Shown here: positions 1 through 5,462 of the stretch, in pieces | How positions within the stretch are numbered: position 1 is the first letter of the stretch | Layout: the number at the start of each line of letters is the position of its first letter | Assembly (NCBI GenBank): GCA_000434735.1 | Contig: FR881264.1 | Coordinates: 1-10,777, forward strand | Origin: Bacteroides sp. CAG:530 | Lineage (GTDB): Bacteria; Bacteroidota; Bacteroidia; Bacteroidales; Bacteroidaceae | Direction: 5' to 3' | DNA: 10,777 bases | The notes under the pieces: generated by a model | Told to the model about the DNA's origin: nothing | Database searches by the model: none | Seen by the model: the letters and a program-made list of their open reading frames with translations, nothing else | Position numbers and translations under genes: made by a program

Positions 1-633
1 AATAGGTGTTATATCGTCTTTGTCTATATGATGAAGAATGTAGCGGTAGATGTGCGATAGCTTCACAACGTAGTCCTCCGCCATCTTCGGGTCTTCTTCT
101 ATCATGCCGGCCAGCGAGCTGAGGCTGTTGAGCACGAAATGTGGGTTTAGTTGCAGCATCAAGTATCGTTTTTGTAGAGCAAGGTTTTCCTTTCCCTTCC
201 TAATAATCATATCAGAGAAGTGCATAGAAAGGTGGATGAGTGCGACTAAGCTTGCAATCAGTCCAAACAAGAACGACGTTCCCCATATATCGTCCATTAT
301 GAAAGTGGGTGTTACAAGGCTCAGAAGTAGTTCGCACCCTCCAGCAATAAGTAGGTTGAAACCTAATACAACTAGTCCGTTTAACACGAATACCTTATGT
401 CCCTGCCATTCACGCTTGAACAATCGCTGCCTGAACAGCCATCTGTTTAAATATCCGCTCGTTAGCGAGAATATTCCACACAATACAAAATCGACCAGCA
501 GCTCTGTGTACTGGTCGCTTATCGACTGCTTGAAATCGGGTAGGTCAACCAATATCCAGATTATGTCGTATAGAAAAAAAGAAATCAGCGAGTATATTAG
601 CCACTCAAGAAAATAGTTCTTTGATTTATTCAT
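1..633 (-). CDS. LytS/YehU-type membrane sensor histidine kinase (3' end outside window)
   Basis: The first 211 codons of a leftward gene that continues past the left edge. The ATG at 631-633 opens a frame with no stop. Four hydrophobic segments (about residues 11-30, 44-60, 81-107 and 116-138) form an inner-membrane sensor region. The cytoplasmic part then begins with LQLNPHFVLNSLSSL (residues 160-174), the phospho-acceptor motif of the His_kinase family (PF06580), with His165 as the probable phosphorylated residue, followed by the usual LSHIYRYIL segment (192-200). The ATP-binding domain would lie outside the window. Kinases of this family normally phosphorylate a LytTR-type response regulator, often encoded just downstream; that gene is not visible here. 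No extracellular sensing domain is apparent, so the ligand, if any, is probably sensed within the membrane. No strong Shine-Dalgarno precedes the ATG, which is normal in Bacteroidales. The family assignment is firm; the signal sensed is unknown. Confidence 0.93.
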   Translation of the reverse strand, partial: MNKSKNYFLEWLIYSLISFFLYDIIWILVDLPDFKQSISDQYTELLVDFVLCGIFSLTSGYLNRWLFRQRLFKREWQGHKVFVLNGLVVLGFNLLIAGGCELLLSLVTPTFIMDDIWGTSFLFGLIASLVALIHLSMHFSDMIIRKGKENLALQKRYLMLQLNPHFVLNSLSSLAGMIEEDPKMAEDYVVKLSHIYRYILHHIDKDDITPI

Positions 634-678
634 AATTGCAGCTATGAGATAGTTGTTCTTGCCTCAATTTTCACACTG

Positions 679-686
679 CAAAGCTA
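679..686 (-). promoter_or_regulatory. Candidate -7 box for the histidine kinase gene
   Basis: Read leftward this is TAGCTTTG, a full match to the Bacteroidetes -7 consensus TAnnTTTG, about 45 bases before the kinase ATG. A matching -33 TTG at the expected spacing is not clear; the nearest TTG (702-704, minus strand) is only 15 bases away. Moderate support only. Confidence 0.45.
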
Positions 687-815
687 ATGTTTTTATCCAT
701 ACAACGTATAAACCTATATTATAATTAAGTACTAACGAGGGTAACCACTCTTAAAAATAAGACTAAAAGTAGTCTACCGAAAACGTTAAACCGCAATACT
801 GGTAAATCCCTTCTT

Positions 816-877
816 CGAAAGGAACAGATTCCTCTTGCGAAAGGAACGGATTCCTGCTGTGGGAGGAATTCACCCTT
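816..877. repeat. Tandem 22-bp-period palindromic repeats in the divergent kinase/bamD intergenic region
   Basis: Two near-identical 18-base units, CGAAAGGAACAGATTCCT (816-833) and CGAAAGGAACGGATTCCT (838-855), lie exactly 22 bases apart. Each contains the inverted repeat AGGAA-N4-TTCCT. A third, degenerate unit (860-877, 10 of 18 bases matching, keeping AGGAA) keeps the same 22-base phase. The spacing is about two helical turns, as expected for tandem operator sites bound on one face of the DNA. The site lies between two divergent genes, 74-163 bases before the bamD promoter. An additional short inverted repeat, AGACTA-aaag-TAGTCT, is at 760-775. Nothing coding is seen in the 345-base gap (634-978). 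That it is a regulator-binding site is inference. Confidence 0.55.
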
Positions 878-928
878 ATTTATTAGTATTCATCACTGCT
901 TTTTAAGGTTAAAAAACGATGCAGGATA

Positions 929-959
929 TTGCACAGTTTACATAAAATCAGTACTTTTG
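929..959 (+). promoter_or_regulatory. Promoter of the bamD-rpoZ cluster
   Basis: TTG at 929-931 and TACTTTTG at 952-959 are separated by 20 bases and match the Bacteroidetes sigma-ABfr promoter (-33 TTTG/TTG, -7 TAnnTTTG). Transcription would begin near 965, leaving a very short leader before the bamD ATG at 979. Confidence 0.7.
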
Positions 960-978
960 CGCAACTATATGTTTTAAA

Positions 979-1815
979 ATGAAAAAGTATATTGCAATGG
1001 CTCTCCTTTCCGCAGGATTATTGTCATCTTGTGGAGAGTATAATAAGGTGCTGAAAAGTACTGATTATGAATATAAATACGAAGCTGCTAAAGGCTATTT
1101 CGCAAAAGGACAATACTCAAGAGTGACTACAATATTAGAGGAGTTGCTTCCTATATTGAAAGGTTCTACCAATGCGGAAGAATCGGCCTATATGCTTGCT
1201 ATGGCTTATCATAATCAGGGCGATTACGTAACAGCGTCTCATTATTTCAATACATACTATACCACTTATCCAAGAGGTACGTATACAGAGTTGGCCCGTT
1301 ATTATAGCGGTGAGTCTTTGTATCTCGATACTCCTGAGGCGCGTCTTGATCAGAGTAGCACCTATAAGGCGATACAGGAACTGCAGATGTTCTTGGAATA
1401 TTTTCCGCAGAGCAACCGACGCGATGAAGCGCAGAATATGATATTCGAACTTCAGGACAAGTTGGTTGAGAAAGAATATCTTTCTGCTAAGCTTTATTAC
1501 GATTTAGGCTCGTATACGGGTAATAGTAGTTACAGCAGTACAGGTAACAACTATCTGGCCGCTGTGGTAACTGCCGAAAACGCTTTGAAGGAATATCCTT
1601 ATTCTAAAAAGCGCGAAGACCTTTCGCTGTTGGTACTGCGTGCCAAGTATGATATGGCGAAGGAGAGTGTGGATGAAAAGAAAAGCGACCGTATGCGCGA
1701 GACTATCGATGAGTACTATGCTTTTAAAAATGAATTCCCCGAAAGCAAGCATCTGAAAGAAGTGGAGAATATCTTTAAGGATGCAAGCAAGTATGTGAAA
1801 GACGACGAAGAATAA
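979..1815 (+). CDS. bamD: BamD/YfiO-type outer membrane assembly lipoprotein
   Basis: A 278-residue lipoprotein. BamD is an essential partner of BamA in folding beta-barrel proteins into the outer membrane; it sits on the periplasmic face as a scaffold of TPR-like helical repeats. The N-terminus has a classic lipoprotein signal: MKK, a hydrophobic stretch, then the lipobox LSSC with Cys18 as the probable lipidated residue. No strongly acidic surface-export signal follows the Cys, which agrees with a periplasmic location. Helical repeats rich in Tyr, Ala and Leu cover the rest, including YFAKGQYSRVTTILEELL, YHNQGDYVTASHYFNTYYTTYP and ELQMFLEYFPQS, typical of the YfiO family. It is somewhat longer than E. 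coli BamD (245 residues), with a low-complexity Ser/Tyr/Gly patch around residues 176-191. rpoZ begins 30 bases downstream on the same strand. The start is fixed by the signal peptide. Confidence 0.92.
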   Translation: MKKYIAMALLSAGLLSSCGEYNKVLKSTDYEYKYEAAKGYFAKGQYSRVTTILEELLPILKGSTNAEESAYMLAMAYHNQGDYVTASHYFNTYYTTYPRGTYTELARYYSGESLYLDTPEARLDQSSTYKAIQELQMFLEYFPQSNRRDEAQNMIFELQDKLVEKEYLSAKLYYDLGSYTGNSSYSSTGNNYLAAVVTAENALKEYPYSKKREDLSLLVLRAKYDMAKESVDEKKSDRMRETIDEYYAFKNEFPESKHLKEVENIFKDASKYVKDDEE

Positions 1816-1845
1816 AAAAACAAGTTTATAATTAAATAACAAATT

Positions 1846-2181
1846 ATGGATTACAAAAAAACAAACGCTCCTACCACTACCGTCACCCGTAATATGATGG
1901 AGCTGTGTGAGGACACCGGCAACATCTACGAGACAGTGGCAATTATCGGCAAACGTGCTAATCAGATTGCTGTAGAAATGAAGAACGATCTCTCGAAGAA
2001 ATTGCAGGAATTTGCTTCGTATAACGATAACTTGGAAGAGGTTTTCGAAAACAGAGAGCAGATCGAAATTTCTCGCTACTATGAGAAGCTTCCGAAACCG
2101 ACTCTGATTGCTACTCAAGAGTATATTGAAGGCAAGGTATATTACAGAAACCCTGCTAAGGAAAAAGATAAATTGCAGTAA
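1846..2181 (+). CDS. rpoZ: DNA-directed RNA polymerase omega subunit (Bacteroidetes type)
   Basis: A 111-residue member of the Rpb6/omega family. Omega binds the beta' subunit and helps assemble and stabilise RNA polymerase. The conserved core is seen at about residues 25-60: a short helix (GNIYETVAIIGKRANQIAVEMKNDL) in which xxGKRANQIA corresponds to the conserved ARRA-like omega/Rpb6 motif, followed by a charged linker. The C-terminal half is typical of the longer Bacteroidetes version and unlike the E. coli protein. It lies 30 bases after bamD with no promoter of its own visible, so it is probably co-transcribed with it. A strong hairpin with a T run follows immediately, which could set the ratio of rpoZ message to that of the next gene. 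Confidence 0.9.
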   Translation: MDYKKTNAPTTTVTRNMMELCEDTGNIYETVAIIGKRANQIAVEMKNDLSKKLQEFASYNDNLEEVFENREQIEISRYYEKLPKPTLIATQEYIEGKVYYRNPAKEKDKLQ

Positions 2182-2200
2182 TTGATTTTACTTTAACCGG

Positions 2201-2262
2201 AAGGCACAGAGGCACCGGAGGTTCATCTATAGATGGCAAGCGGTGGTTTTGTGTCTTTTTTA
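2201..2262 (+). terminator. Hairpin plus T tract after rpoZ
   Basis: Bases 2201-2217 (AAGGCACAGAGGCACCG) can pair with 2241-2257 (CGGTGGTTTTGTGTCTT) in 16 of 17 positions if three G-U pairs are allowed. The loop holds a second small palindrome, CATCTA-TAGATG, at 2224-2235. A T run starts inside the 3' arm (2256-2261). This is a probable intrinsic terminator or partial attenuator between rpoZ and the membrane protein gene. The G-U pairs mean it works only for rightward transcripts. Confidence 0.65.
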
Positions 2263-2268
2263 TATTTG
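2261..2268 (+). promoter_or_regulatory. Possible -7 box for the DUF4293-type gene
   Basis: TATATTTG matches TAnnTTTG and directly follows the rpoZ hairpin, so the next gene could have its own promoter. No -33 TTG is found at the right spacing, and the start of transcription would fall only a few bases before the ATG at 2279. Weak support. Confidence 0.25.
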
Positions 2269-2278
2269 ATTTTCTACT

Positions 2279-2728
2279 ATGATACAACGTATTCAAACCG
2301 TTTATTTATTGGTTGTCGCCATCTTGATGGTGATTATGATGTCTTCTAATATCGGTCATTTCTATACTGACGATAGTGTTATCAGCATGAGTAACTTGGC
2401 TGTTGAGCAGGCCGAAGGTGTAAGCGATTATACTCCGTGGGCTTTGTACGCTATATTGCTGGTTACGGCGGTAGCTGCTTTGGGCACTGTTTTCTTGTAT
2501 AAAAGACGTATGCTTCAGATTCGTATCTGCTTGTTCAGCATGATTCTCCTCGTTGCTTATTATATCGTATTGGGTATCTTTGCATGGGGTGTGTTGAAAT
2601 CATACGGCAGCTTTACTCCGGCATGGTTGATTTGTGTTCCCGCTATTTCTATTATATTGGAGTGGTTGGCTATCCGTGCGATAGGGAAAGATGAAATGCT
2701 GGTTAAGGCTTATGACAGACTACGCTAA
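2279..2728 (+). CDS. DUF4293-type four-helix inner membrane protein
   Basis: A 149-residue integral membrane protein of unknown function. Four hydrophobic segments are visible (about residues 6-24, 52-73, 80-103 and 113-134). A polar loop of about 27 residues follows the first helix (HFYTDDSVISMSNLAVEQ and on) and a short charged tail ends the protein. The opening MIQRIQTVYLL and overall layout resemble the small DUF4293 family seen beside rpoZ in Bacteroidetes; this match is from memory of the family, not from a search. It lies 97 bases after rpoZ, beyond a terminator-like hairpin, so it may be expressed by read-through or from a weak promoter of its own. No recognisable Shine-Dalgarno precedes the ATG. 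No catalytic residues are evident. Confidence 0.75.
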   Translation: MIQRIQTVYLLVVAILMVIMMSSNIGHFYTDDSVISMSNLAVEQAEGVSDYTPWALYAILLVTAVAALGTVFLYKRRMLQIRICLFSMILLVAYYIVLGIFAWGVLKSYGSFTPAWLICVPAISIILEWLAIRAIGKDEMLVKAYDRLR

Positions 2729-2761
2729 TAAATAAGGTGTAGATTCCTTTAGGAAATAAGA

Positions 2762-2825
2762 CAAAAACAAGACAGCCGGATGTAAGTTGTGATTCACACT
2801 ACATCCGGCTGTCTTTGTTTTTATA
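2762..2825. terminator. Bidirectional terminator between convergent genes
   Basis: A perfect 15-bp inverted repeat (2770-2784 with 2800-2814, core GACAGCCGGATGTA) is flanked by an A run on the left (2763-2767) and a T run on the right (2818-2822). With a one-base bulge the runs extend the stem. It sits between the stops of the rightward membrane protein gene and the leftward pseudouridine synthase gene, and can end transcripts from both sides. Confidence 0.9.
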
Positions 2826-2831
2826 TGGATT

Positions 2832-3761
2832 TTATACCTGCTTCTTTAGCATCAAGCTTTTGAATGGGTTGGGGTAGGGAGTTTCAAATTCCATTCTTTC
2901 ACCTGTTATTGGGTGATAGAAGCAGAGTTTGAAAGCATGCAGGGCAAGACGGTTAAGCGGATTGATTTCGCATCCGTAGCGTTCGTCGCCCAGAATGGGG
3001 TGTCCCAATGATTCCATGTGCACGCGTATCTGATTTTTACGTCCGGTTTCCAACTGAAGTTCTACCAATGAGAATCCGTTGGCACGCTTGATGGTGCGGT
3101 AGTGAGTGATGGACAGCTTGCCGCCATCATCTACCGGAGACGAGCTGACGTATAACTTACGGTCGGTGAGCCAAGATTTTACAGTGCCTTGCTCTCTTTC
3201 TACCTCTCCGTTTACTATTGCTACATAACGACGGTCGTATACTATATCGTGCCAATTATCGCGCAGTGTATATTGTGTCTTTTCGTCTTTGGCATACATC
3301 ATGATGCCCGAAGTCTCTCTATCCAAGCGGTGTACCACGAATACTCTGTTGTTTCTGTGCTGACGTTTTACGTATTCATTAAGAATATGCTGCGCTGTGC
3401 GCTCTTTCTGTTTTTCGGTAGCTACAGACAGCAATCCTTCTTTCTTTTCGACTACTATAATATAAGCGTCTTCGTACAGAATCTTCAGCATAGGATGGCG
3501 GAACTCGTGGTTTTGCTTCTCCTTATTAATCTGCACACGCATTCCTTTCTTCAGCGGAAAGTTGTATTGCGTCTGGATGTTATTATCTACCAGAACCACA
3601 CGGTTGGTGAGCAGAGCCTTTACTCTAGTTCGGCTAATGCCACTCATCTCTTTCATGAGGAATGCCATCAATTCCATGTCCTCGTTGACATTGAATTCTA
3701 TATATTTATTTGCTCGGCGTGGAACTCTGTTTCTTGCCGGTCGTCTATCTCTTGTTGCCAC
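2832..3761 (-). CDS. RluA-family RNA pseudouridine synthase with S4 domain
   Basis: A 309-residue enzyme that converts uridine to pseudouridine in RNA. An S4 RNA-binding domain covers about residues 24-80, after a basic Arg-rich N-terminus. The catalytic domain follows, with the RluA signature HRLDRETSG at 144-152 (Asp147 the expected nucleophile), the LETGRKNQIRVHM motif at 237-249 and LHAF at 274-277. The order S4 then synthase, and the length, fit the RluD/RluB-sized members; which uridines are modified (23S rRNA or tRNA) cannot be told. The start is GTG at 3759-3761, just after an A-rich stretch and 12 bases after the stop of the upstream rlmD gene, so the two are very probably one RNA-modification operon. 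The next in-frame Met would cut into the S4 domain, supporting the GTG. Confidence 0.9.
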   Translation of the reverse strand: MATRDRRPARNRVPRRANKYIEFNVNEDMELMAFLMKEMSGISRTRVKALLTNRVVLVDNNIQTQYNFPLKKGMRVQINKEKQNHEFRHPMLKILYEDAYIIVVEKKEGLLSVATEKQKERTAQHILNEYVKRQHRNNRVFVVHRLDRETSGIMMYAKDEKTQYTLRDNWHDIVYDRRYVAIVNGEVEREQGTVKSWLTDRKLYVSSSPVDDGGKLSITHYRTIKRANGFSLVELQLETGRKNQIRVHMESLGHPILGDERYGCEINPLNRLALHAFKLCFYHPITGERMEFETPYPNPFKSLMLKKQV

Positions 3762-3773
3762 TTTTTCTTTTTT

Positions 3774-5216
3774 TTATAAAGTTTCGGTTTTAGGCTCTGC
3801 TCTCTTTTCCAGCAAAACCACGTTCTCTACATGGTGAGTATGCGGGAACATGTCTACCGGTTGTACGGCTGTTACCTTATATTTGCTGTCGAGCAACTGC
3901 AAGTCGCGGGCCTGAGTAGCCGGGTTACAGCTTACATATACTATACGTTGAGGCTCCGCAAACAAAATCACGTCGATTACATCGTTGTGCATTCCGGCGC
4001 GAGGAGGGTCAGTGATGATTACATCAGGACGTCCGTGCTCGTTGATGAAATCTTGTGTAAGTATATCCTTCATATCTCCCGCATAGAATAAGGTGTTGTC
4101 TATGCCGTTGATTTCAGAATTTACTTTTGCATCCTCTATCGCTTCGGGCACATATTCTATACCAATCACTTTACGAGCCTGGCGAGATACGAAGTTGGCG
4201 ATGGTTCCTGTTCCGGTATACAGGTCGTAAACCAACTCGTTACCGGTAAGTCCTGCAAAGTTGCGTGCCACCTTATATAAATTATACGCTTGCTCAGAGT
4301 TTGTCTGGTAGAAAGACTTCGGCCCGATTTTGAATCGCAGTCCTTCCATTTCTTCAAATATATGATCTTTGCCTTTGAAAGTCTCTACGTCCAAGTCGCC
4401 TATGGTATCGTTACATTTATTATTGATGACATACATCAGCGAAGTAATCTGCGGGAACTTGTCGGCTACAAACTGCAGAATTTCCATCATCTGTGCCTTA
4501 TCAGCGTCGTTTGTTACCTTGCACTGAAGCAAAACCATCAGTTCACCGGTAGATGAAGTACGCACCATCATGTTACGGAGCAATCCTTCCTGCGAGCGCA
4601 GATCGAAGAACTTGTAATCGTGCTCGTACGCATAATCGCGTATTGCATTACGTATCTGATTAGAAATATCATCCTGCAGCCAGCACTTTTCAATAGCCAA
4701 TACTTTATCGAAAGCTCCGGGAATATGGAATCCCACGGCATTCATCTGGTCGTATTTCACGTCCTGCTTTACCTCATCTTCGGTAAGCCAACGCTTATTA
4801 GAGAATGTAAACTCGAGTTTGTTACGATAGAACTTGGTTTTTTCTGATCCTAAGATAGGATTGAAAGGCGGCAGTTCCACTTTTCCGATTCGGGTAAGAT
4901 TGTCGAAGACTTGTTTTTGCTTATATTTAATTTGGTCTTCGTATGCCAAACATTGCCATTTACAACCTCCGCAAACGCCATAATGTTGGCAAAACGGCTC
5001 GGCACGCATTGCCGATTTCTCATAAAACTTTACCGCTACAGCTTCAGCGTAATGATTTTTTCTACGCTTAACCTGTAAGTCAACTACATCGCCCGGTACT
5101 ACATAGGGCACAAAAACTACCCAGTCGTTTACTTTGGCTAAGGCTTTACCTTCGGCCGCTACGTCTGTTATGGTTACTTTTTCCAGTAAAGGAAGTTCTT
5201 TTTTCTTTCTTGCCAC
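3774..5216 (-). CDS. rlmD: 23S rRNA (uracil-5-)-methyltransferase RlmD/RumA family
   Basis: A SAM-dependent enzyme making 5-methyluridine in 23S rRNA. I place the start at GTG 5214-5216 (480 residues, VARKKKELPLLEKV...). An in-frame ATG at 5318 would add 34 residues unlike the family and would lie upstream of the likely promoter. An N-terminal TRAM domain covers about residues 8-66. Four cysteines spaced as in E. coli RlmD (Cys76-x5-Cys82-x2-Cys85 and Cys178) should bind a 4Fe-4S cluster. The methyltransferase domain shows SFYQTN (301-306), DLYTGTGTIA (331-340, SAM loop), DPPRAG (403-408), the nucleophile Cys430 in VSCNPAT, and HHVENV (461-466) with the probable base Glu464. It is longer than E. 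coli RlmD (433), mainly in the central domain. RlmCD- or TrmA-like specificity for other uridines is possible and cannot be excluded. Confidence 0.9.
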   Translation of the reverse strand: MARKKKELPLLEKVTITDVAAEGKALAKVNDWVVFVPYVVPGDVVDLQVKRRKNHYAEAVAVKFYEKSAMRAEPFCQHYGVCGGCKWQCLAYEDQIKYKQKQVFDNLTRIGKVELPPFNPILGSEKTKFYRNKLEFTFSNKRWLTEDEVKQDVKYDQMNAVGFHIPGAFDKVLAIEKCWLQDDISNQIRNAIRDYAYEHDYKFFDLRSQEGLLRNMMVRTSSTGELMVLLQCKVTNDADKAQMMEILQFVADKFPQITSLMYVINNKCNDTIGDLDVETFKGKDHIFEEMEGLRFKIGPKSFYQTNSEQAYNLYKVARNFAGLTGNELVYDLYTGTGTIANFVSRQARKVIGIEYVPEAIEDAKVNSEINGIDNTLFYAGDMKDILTQDFINEHGRPDVIITDPPRAGMHNDVIDVILFAEPQRIVYVSCNPATQARDLQLLDSKYKVTAVQPVDMFPHTHHVENVVLLEKRAEPKTETL

Positions 5217-5245
5217 GTTGCTTTTTGTATAAATCCAATTTGGGA

Positions 5246-5253
5246 CAAAAATA
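5246..5253 (-). promoter_or_regulatory. Candidate -7 box for the rlmD operon
   Basis: Read leftward this is TATTTTTG, matching TAnnTTTG, and transcription would begin near 5240, about 25 bases before the GTG start at 5216. The only nearby TTG (5268-5270, minus strand) is 14 bases away, short for a -33 element. The position rules out the longer ATG start at 5318 for this transcript. Confidence 0.45.
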
Positions 5254-5334
5254 CGAATAAAATCCGACAATATACTATTATTTGCACAGAAGTTGATTTT
5301 GTAATGTCCATGTTGCAAAAAATGCCTTTTTTCA

Positions 5335-5365
5335 TTTGCACATTCAATAAATTAATATAGTTTTG
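5335..5365 (+). promoter_or_regulatory. Promoter of ppdK
   Basis: TTTG (5335-5338), 19 bases, then TAGTTTTG (5358-5365): a full match in both boxes and spacing to the Bacteroidetes vegetative promoter, and the best in the window. Transcription would start near 5372, giving a leader of about 90 bases. It is divergent from the rlmD promoter about 80 bases away. Confidence 0.8.
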
Positions 5366-5371
5366 CACACG

Positions 5372-5411
5372 TCACCACCGAAAAACCGATAGAAAAACAT
5401 GGGATTGGTGA
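5372..5411 (+). promoter_or_regulatory. Structured part of the ppdK leader
   Basis: TCACCA (5372-5377) can pair with TGGTGA (5406-5411) at the very 5' end of the predicted transcript. The same stretch holds ACCACCGAAAAACCG (5374-5388), whose exact reverse complement recurs at 8231-8245 in the ppdK terminator. Between here and the ATG at 5463 the leader is AT-rich with no clear Shine-Dalgarno. A regulatory role is inference. Confidence 0.3.
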
Positions 5412-5462
5412 TAAATTAATTCTAAGAAAGACATAATTTAACCTTAAAAACTCATCATATTA

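Noticed and set aside
104..616. A 170-codon frame on the + strand opposite the kinase
   Set aside because: The minus strand there encodes a clear histidine kinase with the LQLNPHF motif; the + strand frame is a shadow.
1504..2118. A 204-codon minus-strand frame across bamD and rpoZ
   Set aside because: It overlaps two well-recognised genes and has no family features of its own.
3189..3779. A 196-codon + strand frame
   Set aside because: It lies opposite the pseudouridine synthase and its Cys/Phe/Tyr-rich product is typical of antisense reading.
5217..5318. N-terminal extension of rlmD to the ATG at 5318
   Set aside because: The 34 extra residues do not resemble the family, and the likely -7 box (5246-5253) lies inside them; GTG 5216 gives the usual N-terminus.
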